Assembly (NCBI GenBank): GCA_023381095.1
Contig: JAMCTO010000181.1
Coordinates: forward strand, 1 to 9,585
Length of the DNA stretch: 9,585 nt
Source: Bacillota bacterium
GTDB lineage: Bacteria > Bacillota > Sulfobacillia > Sulfobacillales > Sulfobacillaceae
Direction: 5' to 3'
A model generated the notes under the pieces. That model ran no database searches and had not been told where the DNA came from. It saw only the letters and a list, made by a program, of their open reading frames with translations. A program made the position numbers and the translations under genes. Below are positions 1 to 6,343 of the stretch, piece by piece. Position 1 is the first letter of the stretch, and every line of letters begins with the position of its first letter.

Positions 1-142
1 AATTTTTGGGCGCGGAATGTAAGTTATACGCTCGGCGTGAAGGCGCATGAGTACTTTGTTACGTTGAAATAGCGTCCCCTTCACTCTTCACTCAGAGTGT
101 AAGTAAAAAGAAACTTTGTGAATGCGGTCACATGGAGCGATT

Positions 143-865
143 TTAGCGGACCCTTTGGATCCGGACGCAGAGGCGGTCGATGACCGTCATCGGATCCAGG
201 CCGATGTTGACAAAGAACGCGTCTACTGCCGCGATTATCGCCTCGACGGAAAAAGACATTGTAAATGACGGAGCATTTCAGCCAGCCTCATAAGCCTGGG
301 ATCGGATTGAGTTGGGGGGACTCCAGGGGGCAAAAACATCAGCGTTAACGTGTCGCGATGCTGCGCTAAGAATGGCTGGATTAGCATGGCGTGGTGAATC
401 CGGGCATTATCCAAAATCAGCACGATGCGATCTCCGAGATAGTGGTCGACAATCTGCTGCAGAAACTTGAGCGGCATCATATTGGGTCGCGTAACGGCAG
501 AGGATCTCGCCGCTTTCATAATCCAAGATTCCCAGAAGTTTGTCGCCCCAGTGCTTCCCATAGGTCGGGATCACCTTTTGCTGGCCTTTCGGAAACCCGA
601 TGTGCTTGATGGCTTGGTAGTCGCGAATCATCGATTCATCCTCAAAGAGGATGCGGTCAATATCGCTGCGAAGAAGGCGTTGGCGTTGCCCCTCGAAGGT
701 CTCGCGGAAGGCGGTTTGCTTATCGGGATCGGCTTTCGCCAACGTATAGGTGGGAGGTGTGCACGCGAATCCCAAACGATAGAGTCGGTGACGCACCCCT
801 CGTTCGGAAAACGTGACCCCGCACCGGTTCTTAATAAAGCGCTGCACCAGCGGCGCCGCCCCATT
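143..865 (-). pseudogene. IS630-family transposase remnant, 5'-truncated and frameshifted
   Basis: DDE transposase that once moved an insertion sequence by cut and paste, now broken. Reading the minus strand and joining frames restores an IS630-like chain: LVQRFIKNRCGVTFSERGVR (winged-helix part, from about 850), RILFEDESMIRDYQAI (first catalytic Asp region), GKHWGDKLLGILDYESGEI, a frame break near 475, LKFLQQIVDHYLGDRIVLIL followed by DNARIHHA (second Asp), a second break in the G run at 314-319, SPQLNPIPGL then a stop at 288-290, GWLKCSVIYNVF, a third break near 242-262, and VEAIIAAVDAFFVNIGLDP to a stop at 143-145. The usual SPxLNPIE motif has Pro in place of the catalytic Glu, and the usual Trp after Gly-Leu is a stop. 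The N-terminal helix-turn-helix half is missing. I could not identify terminal inverted repeats. Family assignment is secure; inactivity is certain. Confidence 0.85.
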
Positions 866-1193
866 CATTTCTGCCGGGAAAATTGACGTCTTTGATGTGC
901 GGCGAGCCAATGATGACACCGTTTCCAGGCCCGGCGGTAGGCCTGAGGCCCAATCCATCCCATGGCCCAGGTGTTGGCCGTGTACGGGCGACAATCATAG
1001 GGCAGGGCACTGTCAGCGATCGCGCAGGGGCGGCAGCGATAGCGCTGAATGGTCAGAACGCAGACCCTTCACCCATCTTGCACAGGACGCGTATAGATGC
1101 CGTTGCGTACGAGGGTATGATTGGGATCGGAGGGACACACGGGACGCGGACCCCCGAGATTCAGGACGTCGGCACAGTTCTGCTAACCCGCAT
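865..1193 (-). pseudogene. Broken zinc-ribbon protein resembling DUF6431 (transposase-associated)
   Basis: In one minus-strand frame the chain reads VLNLGGPRPVCPSDPNHTLV, RNGIYTRPVQDG, a stop, RVCVLTIQRYRCRPC, ADSALPYDCRPYTANTW, then an Arg/Trp/His-rich tail ending at 865. The pattern CPxx...NGxYxR...QRYRCxxC...LPxxxxPY is what I recall of DUF6431 zinc-ribbon domains, which often sit at the start of transposase-like proteins. The RCRPC half of the ribbon is intact, while the first half reads CPSD and has lost a cysteine. A plausible start is the ATG at 1191-1193 (MRVSRTVPTS, then a frame break near 1163). With one internal stop and at least one frameshift it cannot make the full protein. It abuts the truncated IS630 remnant at about 865, so one element was probably inserted into or recombined with the other. 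The family name is from memory and moderate in certainty; the pseudogene status is firm. Confidence 0.55.
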
Positions 1194-1259
1194 GGTTGTA
1201 CGAATCGCGTCAGGGGTGGACAATTCTCCCCGATGGTTTATAGTAGCCGCATGAACCTA

Positions 1260-1403
1260 TTATCGACTGCTACATCCTTTCCCTTGTCCGAAGTCACGGT
1301 GCGTCTGGTCACGAGCGACGAAGTGGCGCGTTGGCAGGCCCCTTTGATCCTCAACAAGAACAAACGTGTCGGGAAATAGTGTTCGAACTTCAGACCATCG
1401 CAT
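1260..1403 (-). CDS. Small protein of unknown function (47 aa), possibly a truncated gene
   Basis: The minus strand has an ATG at 1401-1403 preceded by a G-rich ribosome binding site (GGGGAGGGG, 1411-1419 on the plus strand as CCCCTCCCC) at 7-base spacing. The product starts MRWSEVRTLFPDTFVLVEDQ and ends GKGCSSR. The opening W-x-x-V-R-x-x-x-P-x-x-F-V-L-V-E resembles the start of a family of short uncharacterised bacterial proteins of roughly 70 to 100 residues that I recall beginning in this way. If so, this copy is short and its second half is probably out of frame. It lies among decayed minus-strand genes, which makes a decayed copy more likely than a working gene. No function can be assigned. 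Confidence 0.35.
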   Translation of the reverse strand: MRWSEVRTLFPDTFVLVEDQRGLPTRHFVARDQTHRDFGQGKGCSSR

Positions 1404-1826
1404 CCTCAATCCCCTCCCCACAACTTCTATGCATTGATTTTACTACACCACATGCGCCTTCCCACCCTCTCGTTGCGGTGTTCTTCTGATCACGAACGCA
1501 CTGGCCCTTACTATTCCATAGTCTCGCGATGATCTCCTTACGGCATCCGCCTGCCAGTTAATGCATTATGGACCACTATCCAGGACGGCTGATCCAACCA
1601 TGTCTTGCCCAAGACGGCGCCCGTGCTTCGAAGAGAATTCCACCCGAAATTGCACAGAACGGACCTTGCTCCACTCGATGCGTCTGTTGGTCATTCAACT
1701 GCGTTTTGCAAATAACCAGAATTACACGTTGTCCCGTAATTGCCATAGGGTAACCAGCTTGCAGTATTGGGCGGAACAGCCATCGTTGTCAGAAGTCAGT
1801 ATCATAGATCCGAATGGCGTCTCAAC
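1404..1826. other. Gene-free stretch, no convincing feature
   Basis: I see no gene here that I can support. The longest minus-strand reading is 1576-1746 (56 residues from an ATG, MAITGQRVILVICKTQ...) with no recognisable motif and no clear ribosome binding site. The plus-strand reading at 1561-1830 is Arg/Cys/Ser-rich and looks like noise. Given the decayed genes on both sides, this is most likely old, degraded coding DNA whose origin can no longer be recognised. Confidence 0.5.
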
Positions 1827-2031
1827 CTAGGATATTTGTTGGGGTGACAGTCCACGTTGGGTTAATACAGCAGAACTGACGGACACATAACCGTTAGTGG
1901 TATTGATGATGTGTTCGGTGCTCCGCGCTACCGGTGTTGCCGTGAGATTGAGCTAAACCAGCTCCTGAAAAAAGTCCTAGACTACCTAATAAGCTAGAAA
2001 CCGCAAATAATGCGGTAGATTTGGAGAACAT
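1827..2031 (-). pseudogene. Secreted-protein remnant: signal peptide followed by a frame break
   Basis: On the minus strand an ATG at 2029-2031 has an AGGGAAG ribosome binding site about 8 bases upstream. It opens a textbook signal peptide: MFSKSTALFAVSSLLG with a basic residue, a hydrophobic core through LGSLGLFSGAGLA, and a likely cleavage after AGLA, before Gln. The mature part in this frame is short (QSHGNTGSAEHRTHHQYH) and stops at 1894. A single-base frame change around 1930-1945 instead continues STEHIINTTNGYVSVSSAVL then TQRGLSPQQIS to a stop at 1827, which reads more like a folded extracytoplasmic protein. I infer a frameshifted, possibly also truncated, exported protein of unknown function. 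It lies directly downstream of the primase/helicase-like remnant on the same strand. An intact 45-residue secreted peptide is the alternative. Confidence 0.45.
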
Positions 2032-2056
2032 AACAATTCTTCCCTAATAGAGTTCA

Positions 2057-2833
2057 CTACCTATAAACTCCAACAGAGATGGAAAAGTCCTGCCTTAGAG
2101 GCGCTTTTTTAGGTATTTCGTTCAACATAGCGAGAATGTCGCGTGCTCGGGAGGCGTTCTCGATGTCCCAAATATTTGTGACAATATCGCGTGCGGTAAT
2201 CGGTCGGGCTTCTTCCCGTGCAATTTTGTCCCGGAGCGATTCTGCCTTCTGTAAGACTTGCACAAATTTGCTCACCGTCCCGTCTCCGGTGTCTAACAGT
2301 AAGGTTCCCGCGTCTTTGACGTGTAGCCCCATGAGACGACCGGCCCAAGCCATGTCCTGATCGTCAATCACAAAATTATCCTTGCGAAGCAAGAGATGAT
2401 ACATCAACGCATACCGCACCCCCCGAAACATAATGCGGCGGAAAAAGCTCAACGGCACCTTGGATTCTTTGGGCGGCATGAGCATTCAAACGAGATGCAG
2501 AAAGCTTCTAACCCACTGTAAGAAACCCGATAGGCTGTATTGTTGGGGGGCATCGCATCAAGCAAGTCATCCCATGCGGATTTCATACTGGAGCGGCAAG
2601 GCCGGAAATATCGTAGATGGGGTAATTCACACCAGGGCGCTTAGGATCTTCGCGGCCCATAACTAAATCGTTGGGCAAATGCGTCCAGCGGAGAGAAGTG
2701 GTATGGGGTCGCTATAGAGCACAATGCGGCGATTGATGAGCGTTAAGGTGGGCCAGAAAACAGGAAAATCGCAGCTGGGCCGGAGATTTTTTGCAGGTAA
2801 ACCCAGTATTTTGTCGAATGGGTATGGATGCAT
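2057..2833 (-). pseudogene. Decayed 3' part of a plasmid- or phage-type primase/helicase-like gene
   Basis: Four minus-strand segments in different frames line up end to end. They are MHPYPFDKILGLPAKNL...NRRIVLYSDP (from 2833), THLPNDLVMGREDPKRPGVN...DISGLAAPV (stop at 2583-2585), MKSAWDDLLDAMPPNNTAYR...SYSGLEAF (from 2586), and after a stop the longest piece, MLMPPKESKVPLSFFRRIMF to SVGVYR (2485-2057, 142 residues). The last piece is mostly helical, with R-x-x-Y-A-x-M-x-H and I-x-x-x-D-x-x-W-A-x-x-L spacing. This reminds me of the C-terminal helical region of DUF3987-like primase/helicase proteins on mobile elements; that match is tentative. The frame breaks, the in-frame stop at 2486-2488 and the missing N-terminal ATPase part make it a pseudogene. 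Its upstream end runs into the start of the adjacent plus-strand operon. Confidence 0.5.
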
Positions 2834-2845
2834 AAAGATGCATCC
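2826..2845. promoter_or_regulatory. Perfect 8-bp dyad upstream of the operon (operator or hairpin candidate)
   Basis: GGATGCAT, a 4-base AAAG loop, then ATGCATCC: two perfectly complementary 8-base arms. The dyad ends 42 bases before the preferred start of the hydrolase gene and lies in its 5' leader or promoter. It could bind a dimeric repressor or form a small RNA hairpin. No T run follows, so it is not an intrinsic terminator. A weak -35-like TTGTCG lies at 2811-2816, but no convincing matching -10 was found. The dyad overlaps the fossil coding sequence on the minus strand, so a chance origin cannot be ruled out. Confidence 0.35.
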
Positions 2846-2887
2846 GTTAACATTAAGAGGGTAGTTGTCGGTAATTGTTCGAATACG

Positions 2888-2892
2888 AGGAG
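2888..2892 (+). promoter_or_regulatory. Ribosome binding site favouring the TTG start at 2901
   Basis: AGGAG lies 8 bases before the TTG at 2901, which is ideal spacing. The alternative in-frame TTG at 2865 has AAGAGG at 2855-2860 only 4 bases away. The protein from 2901 (MVRTALEDQASGVLLG) begins just before the family's conserved N-terminal helix, as is normal. Confidence 0.55.
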
Positions 2893-2900
2893 CAAACGGA

Positions 2901-3914
2901 TTGGTTAGGACTGCGTTAGAAGACCAGGCGTCAGGAGTATTGCTGGGATTGGCCGCAGGAGATGCTATGGGAATGCCGACTCAGATGCTTTCCCGTGGTC
3001 AAGTGGCGTCACTTTTTCCCCGTTTTTGCTGGTTCCACGATGGGCCGAAAGAAAATCCAATCAGTATTGGATTACCTGCGGGGCGGATTACTGATGATAC
3101 GGAGCAGGCACTTATGGTGGCCAACCTCCTTGTTGTCGGCCACGGCTTATTTGATGGTCGAGCATTTGCCGAACAATTAATAGATTGGGCGCGGGGAGCG
3201 GAACGCGATGGCAGCGAACAACTCGGTCCATCATCACGTAGGGCATTGGATAATATTTTGCGGGGTGTGTCCATCGAAACCGCCGGTCGATGGGGCACCA
3301 CCAACGGTGCCGCGATGCGGATAGCGCCGGTGGGAATTGCCTGTTGTGCGGAACCCAAGATTGACTTAGTCAATCTTGTGACGAACGTGGCGCGGGTAAC
3401 TCACAATACCGGTCTGGCGATTTCCGGGGCAAGTGCCGTGGCATCGTTTATTGCTGCAACACTGGATGGAGCAGATGTGCAGGAGTCGCTGAATTTTGCG
3501 ATGATGTCGGCAAAATTGGGGGCCGAAAGAGGATATTATGCGCCAGGCCCATCACTTGCCGCCCGGATTGAATGGGCGGTAAACTTTTGTAGCTTGGCGG
3601 ATGACGATGCGTTTTTGGATGTATTAGATAGACTTGTGGGAACAGGAGTTGGTACAGAGCAGTCAGTTCCGACCGCGTTTGCACTGGTTATGCGGTGGCC
3701 CATGAATCCCTGGAGGGTTATCACCGAGGCTGCTCGCCTGGGAGGCGACAGTGACACTATTGGCGCTATTGCAGGGGCGATGGCAGGAGCGCGGACGGGA
3801 ATTGGTGCGTTTCCGCCCAATGTGTTAGAAACCCTCGAACAGGTTAACCATTTGTCATTGGCGTCACTAGCTCAACAATTACTGGAATTGAGACACGGGA
3901 GGGAACGAGGCTGA
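2901..3914 (+). CDS. ADP-ribosylglycohydrolase (DraG/ARH-like) family protein
   Basis: Dinuclear-metal hydrolase of the ADP-ribosylglycohydrolase fold, predicted to cleave an N-glycosidic bond in the cytoplasm. Numbered from the TTG at 2901 (337 residues, a usual length), it shows GLAAGDAMG (16-24), the metal-binding ITDDTEQA (63-70), NGAAMRIAPVG (135-145), VTHNT (166-170) and the C-terminal GGDSDTIGAIAG (281-292), whose Asp residues also bind metal. All key acidic residues are present, so it should be active. The start at 2901 is preferred over 2865 on ribosome binding site spacing. The gene opens an operon: its TGA (3912-3914) overlaps or lies close to the permease start, and a PfkB kinase follows. 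In E. coli the yegT-yegU-yegV cluster likewise combines a transporter, a DraG-like protein and a PfkB kinase, pointing to nucleoside-type salvage rather than removal of ADP-ribose from proteins. The family call is firm; the substrate is inferred. Confidence 0.9.
   Translation: MVRTALEDQASGVLLGLAAGDAMGMPTQMLSRGQVASLFPRFCWFHDGPKENPISIGLPAGRITDDTEQALMVANLLVVGHGLFDGRAFAEQLIDWARGAERDGSEQLGPSSRRALDNILRGVSIETAGRWGTTNGAAMRIAPVGIACCAEPKIDLVNLVTNVARVTHNTGLAISGASAVASFIAATLDGADVQESLNFAMMSAKLGAERGYYAPGPSLAARIEWAVNFCSLADDDAFLDVLDRLVGTGVGTEQSVPTAFALVMRWPMNPWRVITEAARLGGDSDTIGAIAGAMAGARTGIGAFPPNVLETLEQVNHLSLASLAQQLLELRHGRERG
3897..3903 (+). promoter_or_regulatory. Ribosome binding site that may drive a CTG start of the permease
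   Basis: GGGAGGG lies 7 bases before a CTG at 3911 that is in frame with the permease and overlaps the hydrolase stop codon (CTGA, analogous to ATGA coupling). No comparable site precedes the GTG at 3944. This decides between two possible permease N-termini. Confidence 0.4.
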
Positions 3915-3943
3915 AAGAGCTGGAAGCAAACCGCCCATGGCAC

Positions 3944-5329
3944 GTGGAGGCTCATGGTATTGAACCGGTGTCCGACGTGGAAAGACGGGGCCGGGTGACG
4001 GACCTTTTTTGGATTTGGTTTGCGGCAAACATCGGATTGTTGGGCTTGGTTTATGGAGCCATCGCGGTCTCGTTTGGTCTGAATTTTTGGCAAGGATTAT
4101 TGGCCATCGTCGGGGGCGCGTTATCATTCCTTTTAGTGGGAGTATTCACCGTTGCCGGCCGTGATGGCGGGGCGCCGATGATGACGTTGTCGCGGGCCGT
4201 GTTTGGAATTTACGGCAATATTCTGCCCAATATTGTCAGTTGGCTTTCGTTGGTGGGTTGGGAAACCATCAGTGTGATTACTGGAACGCTTGCGTTAATG
4301 GCCCTGTTCGGCATTTTCGTGCATTTTCCCCTGGATGTTTCTGCCATCATATCAATGGTACTGATGCTGGGACTGACGATTCTCTTTGGTTTTTTGGGTC
4401 AAGCCACGCTTGTGGTGGTGCAAACCTGGGCAAGTTATCTGTTTGGTGTTTTGACTCTCGTGGTTATTGCAATGCTCGTTGGCCACACCAATTGGACAGC
4501 GCTTTGGCATCACCCGGCCGGTTCCTGGTTGACTGGCTTTCTTCCTGCTTTGTCAATCATTATTGCCGGAACCGGATTAAGTTGGGCCAACGCGGCGGCA
4601 GACTACAGCCGCTATATTCCCAGATCTGCTCCTCGATCCCACATTTTGTGGTCTTCCACATTGGGGGCCGTGATACCCTTGGTGGTTCTCATGGTGGCGG
4701 GAATGTTATTTGCTACTGGGCAACCAGAGTTATCCAGCTCGGCTAATCCGATTGCAGTGATAGAAAGGGCATTGCCACCCTGGATGGGTGTGCCCTACCT
4801 GCTTACTGCTGCTGGAGGACTAATTGCTGAAGCCGATTTAAGCCTCTACTCCTCAGGCTTAAATTTGCTTAACATGTTTGTTCCTCTGCCTCGATACAAA
4901 ACCGTCTTGATTGACGCAGCCATTATGATTGCGGGAACCATTTACGTGGTGTTGGTGGCACAAAACTTCTTCGGACCCTTTGAATCTTTTATTTTGTTGC
5001 TAGGTGTGGGTTTAGCCGCTTGGGCAGGCATTTTTCTCATTGATCAGATCTTGTTTCGCCGAGAGATCTATCGTGCTACCGACATGTACCCCAATCTTAA
5101 GGCGAAGCGTTTTCGCTGGTGTGCCGTATTCGCTTGGCTATTAGCAGTGGCCATCGGACTCTTGTTCACCACCTCCCCTTTTTTCACCGGTCCTTTGGCG
5201 AAGGGGATATTTGCCAATTCAAGTCTAGAGCTGCTCATAGCGTTTGCCTTGGGTTTGACCCTATATTTGGTCCTAATGGCTGTTAATACCCGGATTGTTT
5301 CTCGACGATCTGGCGCGGGGATTCGGTAA
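3944..5329 (+). CDS. NCS1-family permease (cytosine/purine/nucleobase type)
   Basis: Integral membrane transporter of the nucleobase:cation symporter-1 family (cytosine, purine, uracil, thiamine-precursor, allantoin or hydantoin carriers). From the GTG at 3944 it has 461 residues with about twelve hydrophobic segments. The N-terminal HGIEPVSDVERRGRVTDLFW and IWFAANIG are typical, followed by GRDGGAPMMTLSRAVFG in the substrate-binding region and NAAADYSRYIPR (216-227), the family's N-x-x-x-D-Y-S-R-Y signature. Relatives often have W-x-V-E-x-H-G-I-E-P at the start; here the Trp-His codons precede the GTG, and the frame stays open back to a CTG at 3911 with a good ribosome binding site, which would add 11 residues (LKELEANRPWH). 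The true start may therefore be 3911. The stop (5327-5329) overlaps the kinase ATG (TAATG), so the two are translationally coupled. It presumably imports the substrate of the neighbouring hydrolase and kinase; exact substrate unknown. Confidence 0.92.
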   Translation: MEAHGIEPVSDVERRGRVTDLFWIWFAANIGLLGLVYGAIAVSFGLNFWQGLLAIVGGALSFLLVGVFTVAGRDGGAPMMTLSRAVFGIYGNILPNIVSWLSLVGWETISVITGTLALMALFGIFVHFPLDVSAIISMVLMLGLTILFGFLGQATLVVVQTWASYLFGVLTLVVIAMLVGHTNWTALWHHPAGSWLTGFLPALSIIIAGTGLSWANAAADYSRYIPRSAPRSHILWSSTLGAVIPLVVLMVAGMLFATGQPELSSSANPIAVIERALPPWMGVPYLLTAAGGLIAEADLSLYSSGLNLLNMFVPLPRYKTVLIDAAIMIAGTIYVVLVAQNFFGPFESFILLLGVGLAAWAGIFLIDQILFRREIYRATDMYPNLKAKRFRWCAVFAWLLAVAIGLLFTTSPFFTGPLAKGIFANSSLELLIAFALGLTLYLVLMAVNTRIVSRRSGAGIR

Positions 5330-6261
5330 TGCCTCAAAATCGGCTGGTTCTTTTAGGAAGCATCGTTATGGATGTCATTATGACAGTTCCCCGGCTACCG
5401 GAACGCGGGGGAGATATGATGGCGTCTTCGGCCAAGTTTTACCCTGGTGGCGGATTCAACGTGCTAGCCGCCGCCCGCCGCATGGGAATGGATGCGTTTT
5501 ATGGAGGACTAATCGGCGATGGCCCTATGGGGGATCGCATTCGGGAGCACTGCCTCCAGGAACATATTTCATATTTAGCCAGGGATATTACGGATGCTGA
5601 CAACGGGTTTGTGATGGCATTGGTGGAGCCCGATGGAGAGAGAACTTTTGTCACTCATTCCGGGATAGAAAGTCAGTTGAAACCGCGAGATTTGGCGGCG
5701 TTGACATTAGATATCCACGACGTTGTCTACGTTTCCGGATATGACTTGCTGTATCCGGTATCTGGGCCGACGATATTACAATTTCTGAGGATGCAGAAGG
5801 GAGCGGTTCGTGTGGTGTTCGATCCTGGACCGCTCATTTTGGATATTCCGACTCAATATCTGGAAGAATTGACATCCCGTGCCTGGATCGTTACGGCCAA
5901 CCGCCGAGAATTGATGCAATGGACAAACCAAGAGAGCCCCGAAAATGCAATGCACTATGTGTTGCAATACATGCCAGCCAAATCATGGGCTGTACTCAGA
6001 GACGGTGCGGTGGGGGCTTGGTTGGCCAGTGCGGAACAGGTTTACTTCGCTAAATCTCGGGAAACAGTGGCAGTTGACACTACGGGTGCAGGAGATACCC
6101 ATACTGGGGTGCTGATTGCTTGCCTCAGTGATCAAGAACGCCCTTGGCAAGCCTTATGGATGGCTAATGTGGCTGCATCCCTTTCCGTGGAACAATTGGG
6201 TCCTGCTACTTGTCCGGATCGCCAGATCGTCGAAGCAGAAATCGATCGCCTTCGTTGCTAA
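5329..6261 (+). CDS. PfkB/ribokinase-family carbohydrate kinase
   Basis: Cytoplasmic ATP-dependent kinase of the PfkB family, which phosphorylates sugars or nucleosides. It has 310 residues, normal for the family. The N-terminal LVLLGSIVMDVIMTVPRLPE (6-25) and PGGGFNVLAAARRMG (39-53) match PfkB motif 1, where the substrate sugar binds. VDTTGAGDTHTGVL (249-262) is PfkB motif 2, with GAGD forming the anion hole and Asp256 as the catalytic base. The THTG rather than the usual AFxG after GAGD suggests a subgroup distinct from classical ribokinase, recalling YegV-like kinases. The ATG overlaps the permease stop by one base (TAATG), so expression is coupled. In context it probably phosphorylates the ribose or other sugar released by the ADP-ribosylglycohydrolase homologue, or the imported nucleoside itself. 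Family certain; substrate not determined. Confidence 0.92.
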   Translation: MPQNRLVLLGSIVMDVIMTVPRLPERGGDMMASSAKFYPGGGFNVLAAARRMGMDAFYGGLIGDGPMGDRIREHCLQEHISYLARDITDADNGFVMALVEPDGERTFVTHSGIESQLKPRDLAALTLDIHDVVYVSGYDLLYPVSGPTILQFLRMQKGAVRVVFDPGPLILDIPTQYLEELTSRAWIVTANRRELMQWTNQESPENAMHYVLQYMPAKSWAVLRDGAVGAWLASAEQVYFAKSRETVAVDTTGAGDTHTGVLIACLSDQERPWQALWMANVAASLSVEQLGPATCPDRQIVEAEIDRLRC

Positions 6262-6343
6262 AAGGCAGATGGGTCCCGCCCTTTCCGAATAGTTGGAGTA
6301 TAGTAGGGAAGGAACATGACATCGCAGTTGGAGGCGAACCAAA

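Noticed and set aside
79..96. Short hairpin CACTCT / AGAGTG after the IS630 remnant
   Set aside because: Only 6 bp in an AT-rich stretch, with no match at the other end of the element, so it cannot be called a terminal repeat or terminator.
1231..1243. 13-base sequence CCGATGGTTTATA recurring inverted near 8053-8065
   Set aside because: About one 13-base match is expected by chance in a window of this size, and nothing else extends the similarity.
813..1379. Long plus-strand open frames opposite the DUF6431-like remnant
   Set aside because: Composition is Arg/Pro/Gly-rich and looks like the antisense shadow of the zinc-ribbon and IS630 remnants.
1561..1830. Plus-strand open frame of 89 codons
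   Set aside because: Arg/Cys/Ser-rich with no motif and no ribosome binding site, and it is antisense to a region of decayed minus-strand genes.
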